Shown here: piece after piece, positions 5,168 through 6,167 of the stretch
Numbering within the stretch: position 1 is the stretch's first letter
How the letters are laid out: every line of letters begins with the position of its first letter
Assembly (NCBI GenBank): GCA_012511995.1
Contig: JAAZFA010000190.1
Coordinates: 1 to 6,167 of the forward strand
Source of the DNA: Thermoproteota archaeon
GTDB taxonomy: Archaea > Thermoproteota > Bathyarchaeia > Bathyarchaeales > Bathycorpusculaceae
Reading direction: 5' to 3'
DNA length: 6,167 nt
Notes under the pieces: model-generated
What the model was told of the DNA's origin: nothing
Seen by the model: only the letters and a program-made list of their open reading frames with translations
Databases searched by the model: none
Program-made: the position numbers and the translations under genes

Positions 5168-5788
5168 ACGCTTGATTTTCAAGCGATTAACAATTCCAAC
5201 AGGTGTTTCTTCTTCGAAGATAATCGCCTTGAATTTAAAAATTTTCGTATCTTTGACAAGCCAACTATCGGGAGGTAACCCTGCTTTCATGCAGCATTGA
5301 CAGACGAATTCTTCTTCAGTCCAACCCCACTCTACAGATACTTGAGGTAATAGCAAGCCTTTATGATAACCACGTTCGATGATTAGACCATCTTCGCCTA
5401 CTTTGATTTTATTAATGTATTCTTTTGGATTATCTGTAACAATACGTTCAGGCGGAGTTAATACGCTGACTTCAAAAATTACTTGACCTAACTCCGTTTC
5501 TGTCATAGCTTCAAAACGCGGGTCTTGTGTGGAAGCATTTATGGCTGAGTCAATTACAGCTTCTACAAGGGGGTCAGTGGGATACGGGTAACCAATGCAC
5601 CCACGTAATTCCTTGTTTGTACCCCGTAAAGTGTTTATAGTTACAAATACGCCGCACTTTTGAAAAAGTTTCTGAGGGGTTTCTTTGGGTGGTTTGAGAA
5701 TTTTACCGGTTCCTAAGTAGGTTTTAACAGTATTGCGTGATAGTTTAACTAGAAATTCGCCTTCTTCTTGACTAAGCTCAAACGCCAT
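5156..5788 (-). CDS. AMMECR1-family protein
   Basis: This 210-residue cytosolic protein belongs to the AMMECR1 family, conserved from archaea to humans and structurally known in archaea but without an established biochemical function. The signature LRGCIGY is at 61-67. Other conserved parts are the LVKLSR helix near the N-terminus (13-18), DPRF (89-92), EVSVLTPP (106-113), GLLLPQVSVEWGW (144-156) and the cysteine-rich CQCCMKAGL (163-171). A cysteine is also present in the signature (C64), so the protein may bind metal or be redox sensitive; that is inference. AGGAG at 5799-5803, ten bases from ATG 5788, supports the start. It lies 73 bases downstream of the proteasome gene on the same strand. 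Its last 12 bases overlap the end of the convergent glycosyltransferase gene. Confidence 0.93.
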   Translation of the reverse strand: MAFELSQEEGEFLVKLSRNTVKTYLGTGKILKPPKETPQKLFQKCGVFVTINTLRGTNKELRGCIGYPYPTDPLVEAVIDSAINASTQDPRFEAMTETELGQVIFEVSVLTPPERIVTDNPKEYINKIKVGEDGLIIERGYHKGLLLPQVSVEWGWTEEEFVCQCCMKAGLPPDSWLVKDTKIFKFKAIIFEEETPVGIVNRLKIKRSAV

Positions 5789-5798
5789 AACATATTTG

Positions 5799-5803
5799 CT
5801 CCT
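5799..5803 (-). promoter_or_regulatory. Shine-Dalgarno site of the AMMECR1-family gene
   Basis: AGGAG on the minus strand lies ten bases before ATG 5788. It is one of the clearest Shine-Dalgarno matches in the window. An out-of-frame ATG lies five bases before the true start, but it yields no conserved product. Confidence 0.55.
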
Positions 5804-5833
5804 GTATACGGATTAGCCGCTGGAATGCATACT

Positions 5834-5854
5834 TGTTTGAAAAATATTGAAAAG
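5834..5854 (-). terminator. T-rich tract after the proteasome beta gene, possible terminator and/or AMMECR1 promoter
   Basis: On the minus strand this reads CTTTTCAATATTTTTCAAAC, starting eight bases after the psmB stop. Runs of four and five T residues are the usual archaeal intrinsic termination signal, which needs no hairpin. The same stretch contains CAATATTTTT, which could serve as a TATA box for AMMECR1 with a TSS near 5818, upstream of its AGGAG. Both readings are inference from composition. Confidence 0.3.
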
Positions 5855-5861
5855 CGTAGAT

Positions 5862-6167
5862 TTAGAATTTTGTTGATTCTTCAGTTACGCCATCCTTAGT
5901 GATGATGACATAGTCTAAGCCATCACCGCTCATAGCATCTCGGTTTATGGCTGCTTTGACTGCACGCGTTGCGAGTTCTTTTGCATCCCCTAGAGACATA
6001 TTCTCTTTGAAACCTTCTTCAATAACACCAATAGCTGTTTCTGTACCAGAACCGACTGCTGCATATTTGTCTGGAATTAACGAGCCTAAAACGTCCAAGA
6101 CATAGATCGACGCACCTTCTTCATCTACGCCACCAACGATGGTTTGGGTGATGAGTGGGGCATACCG
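5862..6167 (-). CDS. psmB: Archaeal 20S proteasome beta subunit (partial, N-terminus beyond window)
   Basis: The last 101 residues of a proteasome beta-type subunit are present, open to the right edge and ending at TAA 5862-5864. The beta subunits form the inner rings of the 20S core and carry the N-terminal threonine protease. That threonine and the propeptide lie outside the window, so catalytic competence cannot be judged. Recognisable parts are RYAPLITQTIVGGVDEEG, IYVLDVLGSL, DKYAAVGSGTETAIGVIE, a helix with ENMSLGDAKELATRAVKAAI, then NRDAMSGDGLDYVIITKDG. The GSG turn and RDxxSGxGxxxxxI ending are the conserved beta-subunit C-terminal core. Some archaea have two beta paralogues and this could be either one. 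Confidence 0.95.
   Translation of the reverse strand, partial: RYAPLITQTIVGGVDEEGASIYVLDVLGSLIPDKYAAVGSGTETAIGVIEEGFKENMSLGDAKELATRAVKAAINRDAMSGDGLDYVIITKDGVTEESTKF

Noticed and set aside
5899..5905. GTGATGA resembling a C box of a C/D guide RNA
   Set aside because: No D box with suitable spacing follows, and the site lies inside the proteasome coding sequence on the opposite strand.
5862..6098. A short 78-residue gene starting at TTG 6098
   Set aside because: The same frame continues upstream to the window edge with conserved proteasome beta sequence, so this TTG is an internal leucine codon.
1..6167. CRISPR array, insertion sequence, tRNA or integrase attachment site
   Set aside because: No regularly spaced repeats, transposase motifs, terminal inverted repeats or tRNA-like folds were seen, and the intergenic gaps are all under 135 bases.

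Overview
The window is a gene-dense stretch of archaeal chromosome. The diagnostic genes are Kae1 of the KEOPS tRNA-modification complex, an archaeal-type 20S proteasome beta subunit, an AMMECR1-family protein, and a small winged-helix protein whose C-terminal cysteines match the Fe-S motif of TFE-beta/RPC39. Strong ribosome-binding sites are scarce, and several starts lie about one TATA-to-start distance downstream of an AT-rich box, as in leaderless archaeal genes. A TFE-beta with an Fe-S domain and moderate-to-low G+C (judged by eye) would fit a TACK-group archaeon such as a Bathyarchaeia- or Thaumarchaeota-like lineage. That placement is inference, not shown by the sequence.

Layout from left to right. 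(1) On the minus strand, positions 1-651 hold the N-terminal 217 residues of Kae1, cut by the window edge. (2) Divergent from it across an 81-bp promoter region is a plus-strand pair, the TFE-beta-like factor (733-1182) and the rRNA 2'-O-methyltransferase RlmE (about 1151-1774). Their reading frames overlap. (3) A 133-bp gap with a repeated AACGTTAAA motif precedes two tandem paralogous SpoIIM/DUF95-type membrane proteins (1908-2489 and 2530-3081). (4) NadC, on the minus strand (3078-3947), meets the second SpoIIM gene tail to tail, sharing the 4-bp palindrome CTAG as both stop codons. (5) A GT-B glycosyltransferase on the plus strand (4028-5167) diverges from nadC and ends in a 12-bp convergent overlap with (6) an AMMECR1-family gene on the minus strand (5156-5788). 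(7) Upstream of AMMECR1 on the same strand lies the C-terminal 101 residues of the proteasome beta subunit (5862-6167), cut by the right edge.

Functionally the window is mostly information processing and housekeeping: tRNA t6A modification, transcription initiation, rRNA methylation, NAD synthesis and proteolysis. The least understood parts are the SpoIIM pair, the glycosyltransferase and the AMMECR1 protein. I see no CRISPR array, insertion sequence, tRNA, phage gene or toxin-antitoxin pair, and no clear sign of a new defence or mobile system. The most informative items are the TFE-beta assignment, the acidic/basic dual-coding overlap between TFE-beta and RlmE, and the SpoIIM tandem duplication.
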